Source: Orrella sp037026685
GTDB lineage: Bacteria > Pseudomonadota > Gammaproteobacteria > Burkholderiales > Burkholderiaceae_B
Length of the DNA stretch: 64,000 nt
Assembly (NCBI RefSeq): GCF_037026685.1
Contig: NZ_JBANET010000006.1
Span: 123,289-187,288, forward strand
Direction: 5' to 3'
Part shown: positions 1-8,311 of the stretch, one piece after another
How the letters are laid out: each line of letters begins with the position of its first letter
How positions within the stretch are numbered: the first letter of the stretch is position 1
Position numbers and translations under genes: made by a program
Notes under the pieces: model-generated
Told to the model about the DNA's origin: nothing
Database searches by the model: none
Seen by the model: the letters and a program-made list of their open reading frames with translations, nothing else

Positions 1-167
1 CGGGCCAGGTAGACCAGCCAGCCGTACAGCGGCAACACCACTGCGCACTGCACGTCGAACCAGAACTCCAGCCACGGCCAGCGGGCATGGATGTACTGGC
101 GGCTCGTGTTGGTTAGGATCGGGCAAAGCAGAAACCAGCCCTTGTGGGTAAACGTGATCGTGGTCAT
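1..167 (-). CDS. Small membrane-type phage protein, cut by the left edge
   Basis: The reading frame starts MTTITFTHKGWFLLCP and runs off the window after 55 codons. The visible part ends in a hydrophobic stretch (VVLPLYGWLVYLA), suggesting a membrane segment. Its ATG overlaps the stop of the next upstream gene (ATGA overlap), so it is the last visible member of the leftward early operon. No family was recognised. Confidence 0.6.
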   Translation of the reverse strand, partial: MTTITFTHKGWFLLCPILTNTSRQYIHARWPWLEFWFDVQCAVVLPLYGWLVYLA

Positions 168-394
168 TGGCTGGGCTCCTGGGTGCGGGCGCGGAGAAGG
201 GCATCTGCCAGGGCGTTGGCCTGGTCCACGGTGATGTAGACTTCCACCGCTTGAGGCCGGCTGATGATCTTGCCGGTCTGCCCGCTGTACGCCTGCTCGG
301 TCATAATCGACAGGCGCACATATGCGGTGGGTGTCCGTTGCGGATCGATCCGAGCAGTGTTGCCGTCGAGGTCGATGAAGATTGGCTTGCTCAT
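164..394 (-). CDS. Hypothetical early phage protein, 76 aa
   Basis: Soluble 76-residue protein beginning MSKPIFIDLDGNTARIDPQR. It is joined to both neighbours by 4-base stop/start overlaps, typical of an early phage operon. Its C-terminal ending (RARTQEPSQ) resembles the RARTQEGA-type endings of the next upstream genes. The underlying DNA at each gene junction is similar, which suggests local duplication of junction sequence. No function can be assigned. Confidence 0.75.
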   Translation of the reverse strand: MSKPIFIDLDGNTARIDPQRTPTAYVRLSIMTEQAYSGQTGKIISRPQAVEVYITVDQANALADALLRARTQEPSQ

Positions 395-657
395 GCTCCC
401 TCCTGGGTGCGGGCGCGGATCATGGCGTCGGCCTGAAGCAGTCCGAGCCGGTTGGCCTCGATGCCGATGGCTTCGCGTGATTCCGTGGGGTGGCTGGCGG
501 TGATAGCTAGCACCCAGGCTGCGCTGAACTTGGCCGCGAAGTAGTCGCGCAGAGACATTCCCGGCACCGTTTCAGTGCCCGTCCTGTCGCCCATCTGGTA
601 GTAGCGGAATGCGCGCTCACCTGGAAACGCCGGCCCGCCGTCTTCGATCTTGCTCAT
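391..657 (-). CDS. Hypothetical early phage protein, 88 aa
   Basis: The ATG at 657 is chosen because a GGGGAG ribosome site lies just ahead; the frame is open further upstream but without a good start. The protein begins MSKIEDGGPAFPGERAFRYY. The GGPAFP opening followed by a GMSLRDYFAAK segment is common in small phage proteins of unknown function. It ends RARTQEGA. It overlaps both neighbours by 4 bases. Confidence 0.8.
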   Translation of the reverse strand: MSKIEDGGPAFPGERAFRYYQMGDRTGTETVPGMSLRDYFAAKFSAAWVLAITASHPTESREAIGIEANRLGLLQADAMIRARTQEGA

Positions 658-899
658 GCTCCCCCCTGGGTGCGGGCGCGGTGGGAAGCCCACGATTGAA
701 CGATCAGGGACAAGCGGGAGTCGGCTGAGTAGCGCTTGAAGGCGCCGTTCCAAACAACCCCCATCCAGTGGCCCTTGTGCTGGACTTGGAAGCCACGGCG
801 GAAAGGGTCGGTGTGGTCGCGTGTAGCGTGTCCGTTGCTCTCGCAGAACTCGCGGAACTCCGCCTCATCCTCGCTGGCGATCCAGTGCTTGGCACTCAT
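654..899 (-). CDS. Hypothetical early phage protein, 81 aa
   Basis: An 81-residue protein starting MSAKHWIASEDEAEFREFCE, acidic at the N terminus and with a tryptophan-rich middle. It overlaps the genes on both sides by 4 bases and shares the RARTQGGA-type C-terminal ending. No family recognised; operon position is the main support. Confidence 0.75.
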   Translation of the reverse strand: MSAKHWIASEDEAEFREFCESNGHATRDHTDPFRRGFQVQHKGHWMGVVWNGAFKRYSADSRLSLIVQSWASHRARTQGGA

Positions 900-1222
900 G
901 CTCCCTCCGTATGGCGGGCGGTAGCGGCGGCAGCGCGGACAATGGCGCGGCGGGTGGCGGCAACAGCATCATCCCCGTGCGCCTCTTTGATATTTATTTC
1001 CAGTCGCTGCGCCCACGACTCTCCCTGTCGATGACTGCATACGATGAGGTTCAGCTTCACCGCCAGCCGCAGCGCATCGCCGTCGTCGGTGAGGGGGTTC
1101 CATATGCTGCCACCGGGGGTCAATGCCCCAGGGTCCTTGGAATGGATGAACGGCTGTTCCGCGAGCGCGATGCCAGCAGCCTTCGCCGCCAGTTCCAGCA
1201 ATTCCTTGTCTGTCTCGCCCAT
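896..1222 (-). CDS. Phage ABA-sandwich-like protein, 108 aa
   Basis: Starts MGETDKELLELAAKAAG. The central segment NPLTDDGDALRLAVKL matches the signature of small phage proteins of the ABA-sandwich type (recalled similarity, not searched). The longer open frame to 1486 is rejected because the upstream part overlaps the well-supported gene 1224-1640. The function of this family is unknown. It ends RHTEGA, like its neighbours. Confidence 0.75.
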   Translation of the reverse strand: MGETDKELLELAAKAAGIALAEQPFIHSKDPGALTPGGSIWNPLTDDGDALRLAVKLNLIVCSHRQGESWAQRLEINIKEAHGDDAVAATRRAIVRAAAATARHTEGA

Positions 1223-1223
1223 G

Positions 1224-1640
1224 TCAGGCTCCTTGCTCGGGGTAAAGCGCCCTGAACCGGCTGAGCGTGGCTGCGCGCGCCGCTTCGGCATCGCGTGCCG
1301 CAGCATCCGCGCGCAGCTCGGCCGCGCGGACGTACTGCTCAATCTCTTCCTCGAAGCGCTCGAAGTCCGCCGTGATCGCGTGTGTCCAGGGGCCGCGATG
1401 CACCCAGCCTGGGCCGGTGCCGTTGAACTCGTACCGGCTGCTGAACCATTCCGTCTTGTCGTAGACCAGCAGGGTGTCGCCGGCATCGTCCACGACCCAG
1501 ATCCGCAGGTGCTGGCCGGTGTCGTGACGGTGCAGTTGGAAGCGATGGCGGCCCTCCTGGAACTCCAGGGTGTAGTGGCCGTCGTGTTTGCGCAGCCGGT
1601 ATTGGTTCAGCTTGCGCATGATTTCGAACCAGTCGGGCAT
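1224..1640 (-). CDS. Hypothetical phage protein, 138 aa
   Basis: The 138-residue protein has a beta-rich N-terminal half (residues about 10-90, alternating hydrophobic and charged residues, many Trp and Tyr). An Ala/Arg/Glu-rich helix follows (about 95-130). It ends in PEQGA, again resembling neighbouring C termini. No family recognised; placement and codon use support it. Confidence 0.75.
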   Translation of the reverse strand: MPDWFEIMRKLNQYRLRKHDGHYTLEFQEGRHRFQLHRHDTGQHLRIWVVDDAGDTLLVYDKTEWFSSRYEFNGTGPGWVHRGPWTHAITADFERFEEEIEQYVRAAELRADAAARDAEAARAATLSRFRALYPEQGA

Positions 1641-1641
1641 G

Positions 1642-1764
1642 TCAGGCTCCTTGGGTGTGCTGAGCGTCTAGCAACCGCTTTGCAAGCGTGCTGATCGCTT
1701 GGTCGATCAATTCCCGGGGCGCTTCGGGGAAGTCGCTGGTCGGCGCATTCTTGCGAGTGGCCAC
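1642..1764 (-). CDS. Possible small phage protein, 40 aa (GTG start)
   Basis: Between two firm genes there is one open frame ending AQHTQGA, the same C-terminal style as its neighbours. The most credible start is a GTG at 1764 after ATAGGACC, giving MATRKNAPTSDFPEAPRELI. The frame is open further upstream but would overlap the next gene in an unlikely way. Start and reality are both uncertain. Confidence 0.5.
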   Translation of the reverse strand: MATRKNAPTSDFPEAPRELIDQAISTLAKRLLDAQHTQGA

Positions 1765-1828
1765 GGTCCTATATTGCTCGCTACACAACAGCCCGTAGGC
1801 GTGTAGGTGGGGCCGAGCGATAGGGCGC

Positions 1829-2296
1829 TTATGCGTCTGCCGTCTCGTGCAAGGATCCAACGCGTTCGACCATGCGGCGGTCGTACAGGAACTCGAGGAT
1901 TTCTCCGTCGCCATCCACGAATCCTAGAGCGATGTCGCCCACCTCGGCGGCGCGCGCCGTGCCGTGAGCGCCTTGGCGATACGGCACGGCCAGCACCTGG
2001 GTGACGATGCAGTGTTCCCCCGGGCGCGGCCACTTGAACCGGTCGGCCGCCCAGGGCCGCAAGCGCACGATGTCACCGACTGCGAACGGCTCGGCGAGAG
2101 CCCCTTCCAGCAGGCCGGCGAGCTGCTCGGCGTCGGCGGCCATGATGGGGCCGTAGTCGGGGGCGGGTAACGTGATTTGGGACACGGAAACGGGCGTCCC
2201 TGCTTTGATGACCTCGGCCATCTCCTTCGGGATCGGCGCGCCGAGCTCTTCCAAGAGCTTTTGCAGTTTCTCCGGCGCAATTTGAATTTTTTTCAT
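1829..2296 (-). CDS. Hypothetical phage protein, 155 aa
   Basis: Starts MKKIQIAPEKLQKLLEELG after an AAAGG ribosome site, then has a predicted helix (residues 8-30). The C-terminal half contains GDIVRLRPWAADRFKWPRPGE, the look of a small beta-barrel (KOW or SH3-like). It lies directly downstream of the C5 methyltransferase gene in the leftward operon. No function known. Confidence 0.75.
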   Translation of the reverse strand: MKKIQIAPEKLQKLLEELGAPIPKEMAEVIKAGTPVSVSQITLPAPDYGPIMAADAEQLAGLLEGALAEPFAVGDIVRLRPWAADRFKWPRPGEHCIVTQVLAVPYRQGAHGTARAAEVGDIALGFVDGDGEILEFLYDRRMVERVGSLHETADA

Positions 2297-2346
2297 GGGA
2301 ATACCTTTATGTGGGTGGTGTGTGGTGCCGTACTGGGCAGGCGCCT

Positions 2347-4503
2347 TCAGGTCGCGTTCACGTCGTTTCCGCGAACGGCCAGCGCAGTGGCGATAGGGCG
2401 CACCCAAATGGGCGTGCTGGACAGCTGAAACGACTCGCCGGCGCGCGCCAGCAGAATGGCGCGGCCGATCTCTTCGGCCATCGCCTGGGCGGCCTTGCGC
2501 GGGACAGCGTTGCCGATGCGTTCGCGCCAGGCCTGGTCGGAGTTGCCGTGCAGCACAAACTGCTCGGCGGCCTCGGCATAGTCGTCGGGGTCGTAGAGGC
2601 TTTGCAGTGCGGCCAGGTCCAGCGTCGTGAATGGCCTATGCCACTTGCCGTCCAGCGCGCGGATGACGCACACCAGCTTGTCGGTGGCCTCGGGCAGCCT
2701 CCAGTCGGCCACGCTCCAGCGTCCGTTGTCGTGACACGCGGCCGCCGACACGGCGCCGGACGGCTCGGCCGGGTCCACGACGCCGTAATGGCCGGCCGTC
2801 AGGTAGTTGTCGCCGCGGCCGCGGGCCATGTTCGGGCGCGGGTCGGCCACTGCATAGGCTCCGGTGTCATCGCCGCCGATTACCGTGCGGGAGGGCGCAT
2901 CGAAGGCAGTAACCGGGTACTTCGTGAAGAGCCGGCTCCCCTGAGCGGCCGGCCGCGGATCGGCCACGGATAGGTAGCCGCCTTGGACACCCTTGCCGCC
3001 CGCCGTCACAGTGCGGCTGGCTTCGTGCCAGGCGGTAACCGCCAGGTGGCCATGCCGGCCAGCCCAATCCGGGGCCGGGTCAGCCACGCACTGGCCGGTA
3101 CCGTGCGCACCGGTAACGGCGCGTGCTTGGCCGTCGAATGGGACGATCCGGAACTCGTTGGAGTGCTTGGCCGGGCCGGCGTGGCGAGGGTCCGCGACGC
3201 ACTGCCCACCGCTGGAGGGACCGTGGCCGCTGCTCACGGTACCAGCGCTTCCATCCCAGGGCACGACGCGGTAGACGTTCTTGTGCGTGTCTGAGCCATA
3301 GCCGCGCGGGTCTGCGACGCTGAACGTTCCCTGGCCAGGCGACTTCACGCCGATGACCGCGCCCGCCGTGTCGTCCATGCTCATGACGCCGTACTGCTGA
3401 TACTGCGCCGCGCCGTCTTGCGCACGCGGATCCGCGACGGCAAACCGGCCGTTGCTGGGTAGCGATTCTCCCGCCACGGCGCCCGTAGGCGCGCCCCAGG
3501 CGTTCACCCCGTAGCCGGCCGAATAGACCTCCTGGCGTGGGTCGGCCACGCTGTATGCGCCGTTGGTCGGGCCGCAGCGGCTGGATACCGTCCCGCTGGC
3601 ACCGTTCCATCGCTGCACGCCCAGGAACCCGTGGTGCGCCTCGGGCACGATCAGGTAGTCGCGCAGATACCCGTTCTCGACCGCCAGCCGGTTCAGGCTG
3701 CGCCAGTCCTTGCCGGCCTCGACGAAGGCCAGGCGCACCCAGGTTTTCCAGTTCAGGCTCGGGATGCGATGCATGGGCCCGGCGGCCGGGTCGCCCGGGC
3801 GCCAGTAGCGGCTCAGGATCTCGCCCACGGAGCGCAGCGGCCGCTTGGGCGGCTCGTAGATGAAGGGCGGCACCTTTTCGGCGTGCCGGGCGATCAAGAG
3901 GAACCGCTTGCGGCTCTGGGCCAGGCCGCCCAGCTCGCCGCAGTCGTGCGTGGTTTCGCGCACCACGTAGCCGTAGTGGCGCAGCATGCCGGTGATCTGG
4001 TCGAGCAGGTGCCGGCCGCGCGTGGCGATGCGCGGCACGTTCTCGAACAGGATCACGTCGGCCGGATCGTCGGCCCAGGCCTCGAGCATCAGCCAAACGC
4101 CGCGCAGCGTAAGGCGGTTCAGCGCCTGGTACTTGGCGGTCACGCTACGCGTCTCCGACAGCAGGCCGGAGAACCCCTTGCAGGGCGCGGAAAGGAACAC
4201 GATGTCGGGCCGCCGGCCGTGCGCAGCCGCGTGCAAGTCGCCGGGCATGGCTTCGACCCAGCCGGGCCCGGGCTCGCGCCCATGAAAGGCCATGTACTGC
4301 TTGCGGTCGAAAAGGTCGCGCACCGTGCCGCGCACGCCCGTAAAGCGGTGAAAATCCTCGGCGCCGGCCGGATCTACGTCCATGCCGCCGATGCACACCA
4401 TGCGGCCTCGCATGCCAGGGATCTCCGGCCGGGCGTCCTGGAAGCCGGCGGCGCCGCCGCCCAGGCCGAAGAACAGGTGGAAATGGTTGATATCGGTGAT
4501 CAA
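2347..4503 (-). CDS. C5-cytosine DNA methyltransferase with eight-repeat insert
   Basis: A 718-residue enzyme that should transfer methyl groups from SAM to cytosine C5. Motif I is FFGLGGGAAGF (11-21), motif IV is PCKGFS with catalytic Cys108, motif VI is ENV (154-156), motif VIII is QSRKR (196-200), and motif X is IGNAVP near residue 680. Between motif VIII and motif X, where target recognition normally sits, are eight units of about 37-46 residues. Each ends in VADPR or a variant (319, 356, 396, 436, 473, 513, 552, 598). The start is TTG with GGAG seven bases ahead. It probably protects phage DNA from host restriction. Confidence 0.92.
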   Translation of the reverse strand: MITDINHFHLFFGLGGGAAGFQDARPEIPGMRGRMVCIGGMDVDPAGAEDFHRFTGVRGTVRDLFDRKQYMAFHGREPGPGWVEAMPGDLHAAAHGRRPDIVFLSAPCKGFSGLLSETRSVTAKYQALNRLTLRGVWLMLEAWADDPADVILFENVPRIATRGRHLLDQITGMLRHYGYVVRETTHDCGELGGLAQSRKRFLLIARHAEKVPPFIYEPPKRPLRSVGEILSRYWRPGDPAAGPMHRIPSLNWKTWVRLAFVEAGKDWRSLNRLAVENGYLRDYLIVPEAHHGFLGVQRWNGASGTVSSRCGPTNGAYSVADPRQEVYSAGYGVNAWGAPTGAVAGESLPSNGRFAVADPRAQDGAAQYQQYGVMSMDDTAGAVIGVKSPGQGTFSVADPRGYGSDTHKNVYRVVPWDGSAGTVSSGHGPSSGGQCVADPRHAGPAKHSNEFRIVPFDGQARAVTGAHGTGQCVADPAPDWAGRHGHLAVTAWHEASRTVTAGGKGVQGGYLSVADPRPAAQGSRLFTKYPVTAFDAPSRTVIGGDDTGAYAVADPRPNMARGRGDNYLTAGHYGVVDPAEPSGAVSAAACHDNGRWSVADWRLPEATDKLVCVIRALDGKWHRPFTTLDLAALQSLYDPDDYAEAAEQFVLHGNSDQAWRERIGNAVPRKAAQAMAEEIGRAILLARAGESFQLSSTPIWVRPIATALAVRGNDVNAT

Positions 4504-4559
4504 ACGTCACTCCAATGTTTTAGGCTACGATTAGGCGCATAGCCACCGAGGGGATGCCT

Positions 4560-4811
4560 ATGCAATCGAACAACCCGATTCATGTGAATGATTACCGTGA
4601 GGGCTACAGCTACGCGGTTCACTGCGAGAAGCACGGAACCGGTGCCGCGCCCTGGACGGTCGCCGTGGAGGTGTTCAGGAACGACGAGCAGGTCCTGCCG
4701 CGGCGTAGCGAAGATGACCGTTCCCACGCGACCTATGAGCAGGCCAAGGATGCCGGGGTCAAGCTGGCTTGCCAGCTGATCGATCAGCTGATTTCCTCGA
4801 GCACTCGTTAA
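4560..4811 (+). CDS. Hypothetical protein on the opposite strand, 83 aa
   Basis: This plus-strand frame fits exactly between two minus-strand genes. GAGGGG lies at good distance from the ATG at 4560; an in-frame ATG at 4554 is too close to it. The protein begins MQSNNPIHVNDYREGYSY and reads as a compact alpha/beta protein. It faces against the operon, so it would need its own promoter, which I could not identify. No function known. Confidence 0.7.
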   Translation: MQSNNPIHVNDYREGYSYAVHCEKHGTGAAPWTVAVEVFRNDEQVLPRRSEDDRSHATYEQAKDAGVKLACQLIDQLISSSTR

Positions 4812-5314
4812 GGTCGACTGCCCGGGGGGCAGCGCCCGCCGTCCGGCGTGACGATGTTCTCCAGAGCGGCTTTGATTCGGCATTGCTGGAGCAAGTCGAT
4901 TTGGTCCACGCGGGATCCGGTTGCCATCGCCCGCCGCAGCACCGGCAAGTCCGCCCGCAGCTTCGCAATCGTTCCTGACTGCACTGGCACCAGGTAGCGG
5001 CACGCGATCATGAGCTCGCGGAGCCCGTCCAGCGGAAGGGTGACGCCGTGGCGTATCGACATCATTTCGAAATGCCACAAGACGCCTTCGAGGGCACCCG
5101 CCGCGTCATACTCGCGGCCGTCTCTTCCAATGACGATGGGTGTGCCCCGCTCGTCGGTATCGAGCGTACCGTCCCGCTCCAATTGCTCCACCATGTGCTC
5201 GAGTGGGCTCAGGACAAGGTGCGAGCCGACGAGCATTGGCGGCTCGGAAGGCTTGGGACGGTACGGCTTGTTTCGCGCCTTAGCCCGGCGCGCCTTCCTG
5301 TGGGGGTTGCTCAT
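4808..5314 (-). CDS. Hypothetical phage protein, 168 aa
   Basis: Starts MSNPHRKARRAKARNKPYRP, a very basic N-terminal segment (about 20 residues) that could bind nucleic acid. A mostly helical domain follows, containing LRELMIACRYLVP. It lies between the SMC-like ATPase and the C5 methyltransferase in the leftward operon and overlaps the tail end of the opposite-strand gene by 4 bases. No family recognised. Confidence 0.78.
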   Translation of the reverse strand: MSNPHRKARRAKARNKPYRPKPSEPPMLVGSHLVLSPLEHMVEQLERDGTLDTDERGTPIVIGRDGREYDAAGALEGVLWHFEMMSIRHGVTLPLDGLRELMIACRYLVPVQSGTIAKLRADLPVLRRAMATGSRVDQIDLLQQCRIKAALENIVTPDGGRCPPGSRP

Positions 5315-5341
5315 TGGCGGTGACCTCCTGTTGGTGGGGCG

Positions 5342-7117
5342 CTAAGCCGCCTTTTGCTGCAAAACCGTGTCGCCGAGGGCGCCGTCTTGCAGCCAAAAGG
5401 CGGTATAGGCGTCGGTCGGGGCGCTGGGCGGCGCCTTGAGCGTGCCCAGCAAGATGGCCGTGTCGATTCGGCCGCTCTCGGCAAGCACGTCGAGCAGATC
5501 GATCACCTCCACACGGCCAGCCATGTTCAGGATGTCGAAAGCATCCAGCAACACGCAGCGCAGGCCGGACAGCTCGGCGATGGCCAGGGCCAGTATCGTG
5601 TCGGCGCGCCACTGCGCGGACGCGGACTGCATGCGGTACATGCGGCCGCCGGCGCGAATGGTCATGTCCGGATCAATGCGGACCGTCGCCCAGCCGGCCA
5701 GCTCGGACAACTCGGCCAACAGGGCGTTCACGGGACGCAGAGCGTCGGCCAGCAGCTCGCCCGGAATGCCGTCGGGGGCCAGCGCCGCCGCGATCTTGAG
5801 CCATTCGATGGCGTCGGCGTGGTGCTTGGCCGCCTCGGCGGTCTTTTTGTCGGCCTGTTCGGAGGCACGCTGGGCCGTCAGCAGGTCATGGTGGCGCTTG
5901 CTGAGTGCGGCGCGCTTCTCTTTGAGTTGCTGCAGCGCCTGCTCGGCAGCCTGCAGGTCGGACGGCTCGACCACCTCCACGGCGGCGGCATCCGTGCCGC
6001 TGGCGGCCGCCTCGCCCGCAGCGATGTCGCGGCGGTCGTTGTTGACCGCGCGCTGCATGAGGTCGCGGGCCTGGATGGCCTTGGCAAGCTCCGCAGCAGC
6101 GTCAGGGTCGCCCTGCCCACCCAGCTTCCCGTATTGGGCCTCGTAGGAGGCCAGCGCGGCCTCGGCGGCCAGATCGTCGGCCGTCTTGCTGGCGTCGGCG
6201 GCGGTGAATCCCAGCAGGTAATCCACTGCGCGCGCAAGGTCGTGCACGAGGCCTTGACGCGGCCCGGTGCCGGCGCGGGCGGTGAGATCCTCGACCTTGG
6301 CCTGCCATTCGGCGAGCTGCTTCTCGTCCACTGCGAGCTTGTTGCGCAGGGCCGGCAACTGCGCGGCTTGCTTCTCGCGCTGCGCGGCCTGGGCCTGGTA
6401 GGCCTGGAAGGCGCTGGCCTTCTCGCGCAGCGCGCCCAGCGACTGCTGGTGCCCGCCGATGCGCTCGTCCAGCTCGGCGATTTCGCCGTTGATGGCGGTC
6501 AGCGCCGCCAGGTCGAATTCCGGCTTGGCTGCGCTCCAGCCCGGCGCCTTCTTCTCTCCCCAGGCCTCGCCGGTCACGCCGCGCCAAGCCGATTTGCAGT
6601 CCTTGGCCTGGCCGGCGGCATAGTCGTGCGCCGCCGGGAAACCGCTGCGCAGCATCGGCAGGACGCCGCTGGCCAGTGACTCGGCGCAGCCGCGCGCCTT
6701 CATGCGCTCGAGCACGCTGGCGCTACTGGCGGCCACCTTGGTCAGCTTGAACAGCAGCGTACGCCGTTCGTCGGTGGTCGTGCTGGCAAAGCGGGACGGT
6801 TGCAGCACGAACGGCAGAAACGGGTTCTCCGGGGCGTTTCCGTGCGCCTTGCCATCCGGCAGGCTGACCGACACGCCGGCGCCGTCAACATCGACGAAGA
6901 TATGTCCCTTCGTGGCGCCGTCGGTGACCATTTCGCCCATCTCTTTCTTGAGCGCGACCCGGGTCTGCTCGCCGGTGAGCGCCAGGCGGATCGCCTCGCA
7001 CAGGCTCGATTTGCCGGCCTCGTTGTCGCCGCCGATCATGGCCAGCGGTGTCGGAATGGACAGGTCCACGTGGCGAAGGGCTTGGAAATTCTGGATTTCC
7101 AGGTGTTGGATCTTCAT
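5342..7117 (-). CDS. RecF/SMC-like AAA ATPase, recombination module
   Basis: A 591-residue protein with an N-terminal ATPase half: MKIQHLEIQNFQALRHVDL opening and Walker A GGDNEAGKSS at 29-38. A long Ala/Glu/Lys/Gln-rich coiled coil follows (about 205-430), then a C-terminal ATPase half with signature-like and Walker B-like VLLDAFDIL. The usual acidic DE pair of Walker B reads DA here, which may affect hydrolysis. It sits with RdgC-like, RecT-like and nuclease genes, implying a role in DNA end processing or recombination. It ends 12 bases before the RdgC-like gene in the operon order. Confidence 0.88.
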   Translation of the reverse strand: MKIQHLEIQNFQALRHVDLSIPTPLAMIGGDNEAGKSSLCEAIRLALTGEQTRVALKKEMGEMVTDGATKGHIFVDVDGAGVSVSLPDGKAHGNAPENPFLPFVLQPSRFASTTTDERRTLLFKLTKVAASSASVLERMKARGCAESLASGVLPMLRSGFPAAHDYAAGQAKDCKSAWRGVTGEAWGEKKAPGWSAAKPEFDLAALTAINGEIAELDERIGGHQQSLGALREKASAFQAYQAQAAQREKQAAQLPALRNKLAVDEKQLAEWQAKVEDLTARAGTGPRQGLVHDLARAVDYLLGFTAADASKTADDLAAEAALASYEAQYGKLGGQGDPDAAAELAKAIQARDLMQRAVNNDRRDIAAGEAAASGTDAAAVEVVEPSDLQAAEQALQQLKEKRAALSKRHHDLLTAQRASEQADKKTAEAAKHHADAIEWLKIAAALAPDGIPGELLADALRPVNALLAELSELAGWATVRIDPDMTIRAGGRMYRMQSASAQWRADTILALAIAELSGLRCVLLDAFDILNMAGRVEVIDLLDVLAESGRIDTAILLGTLKAPPSAPTDAYTAFWLQDGALGDTVLQQKAA

Positions 7118-7129
7118 GTTGGTCCTCGA

Positions 7130-8296
7130 TCAGGCCAGAACGGCGCGCTTGCCGTCCGGCGTCATTGGGGACACGACGCCCAGCTGTTCGAGGGTTTCGA
7201 GCAGCCGGGCGGCGCGGTTGTAGCCGATGCCCAGGTGGCGCTGAATCAGCGAGATGCTGGCACGGTCGTTGGCGATAACGTATTCGCGCGCCTGATAGAG
7301 CAGAGGGGCAGACGAACTGCCGTGGTCAGGTGCGATTTCGGCATCCACTACAGGGGCCGTGTCACGTGCCGCCCGTTGTGCCAGGTCATCCTGTAGGCCG
7401 CCGAGGGCGTGCGTCAGATCCCCGATCAAGCCGGACATCTCGCCAGTCATCAGCTTGAAGTCGGCGGCGTATCGCTCCGCCGCGTTTTGCGCGGCCTCGC
7501 GCTCTTGTGTGTGCGTGAGCAGGTCCAGCGGCACGATTCGCTTGAGCACCAGCGTGTCCGTCAAAAGCATCGCCACGCGGTCGTTCCAGGTCAGCCCCAG
7601 CAGCGTGCACACCTTGCCGGCGTGGATGTGGCGGCCGACGTCGTTGGGATCGACGGCTTGCCGCTGGTACCGAATTACCGGGCCTTGGTCACCTTGGCCG
7701 CGCAATTCCACGTCTGTATCGATGGTGAAGCAATCCGGGGCGGCATCGGCTTGCAGCCAGGCTGTCATCGCCAAGGCAGGGTTGGTCTGCACAAGGAACG
7801 GTTCCAGCGGGAAGGGGTCGAGGCACTTGCCGATGAGGCCCAGCACCTGGTCACATTGCGCTGGCGAGGAAGAGTCGATCACCAGCGTCCGTCCGGTCAA
7901 GTCGATCCAGACGCGGGTGTCGCGTTGCTGGCGGAAGGCCCTGGGCAGCATTTCGTCCAGTACCCGCTCTTTGATTTCCTTGAGCAACTTGCGGCCAGGC
8001 TTGAACCCTTCCTTCTCCTCGAATTCAGCTGCGCGTTCGCGCACCAGGAGGTCCACCGCCGCGCCGGGGATAACCTTGCGCTCGACCCGCATGGTTAGCA
8101 GCAGGTGCCCCGCGGAGTCGTAGACGAGGTCGGTGTCCGCGGTGGGCTGGACCCAGCCCACCGATTCGGCTTGGAGGTCGCCGGTTGGCTGAAACGCCTG
8201 GGTGGCCAATTGATTGGCCAACGTGGCTATGTCCGGCCACCAACTCGCCGCAAGCCGGTAGATGGTCGCGTTGCGGAAAAATGCAGTGTTGCTCAT
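7130..8296 (-). CDS. RdgC-like protein fused to FtsK-gamma winged helix
   Basis: Residues 1-290 follow RdgC (FFRNATIYRLAASW opening, FKPGRK, CFTIDTDVELRG, HIHAGKVCTLLGLTW). RdgC forms a DNA-encircling ring that modulates RecA. After a linker, residues about 325-388 match the FtsK gamma domain (LLYQAREYVI, ISLIQRHLGIGYNRAARLLE), which in FtsK reads KOPS sequences. The host rdgC lies in the same window at 60507-61403 and lacks this extension. The fusion is seen directly; a directing role for the gamma domain is inference. Confidence 0.9.
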   Translation of the reverse strand: MSNTAFFRNATIYRLAASWWPDIATLANQLATQAFQPTGDLQAESVGWVQPTADTDLVYDSAGHLLLTMRVERKVIPGAAVDLLVRERAAEFEEKEGFKPGRKLLKEIKERVLDEMLPRAFRQQRDTRVWIDLTGRTLVIDSSSPAQCDQVLGLIGKCLDPFPLEPFLVQTNPALAMTAWLQADAAPDCFTIDTDVELRGQGDQGPVIRYQRQAVDPNDVGRHIHAGKVCTLLGLTWNDRVAMLLTDTLVLKRIVPLDLLTHTQEREAAQNAAERYAADFKLMTGEMSGLIGDLTHALGGLQDDLAQRAARDTAPVVDAEIAPDHGSSSAPLLYQAREYVIANDRASISLIQRHLGIGYNRAARLLETLEQLGVVSPMTPDGKRAVLA

Positions 8297-8311
8297 GGCG
8301 GCTGCCTTCGC

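Noticed and set aside
5354..6679. 441-aa plus-strand open frame
   Set aside because: It is the reverse of the SMC-like ATPase coiled coil, whose repetitive codons keep the opposite strand open.
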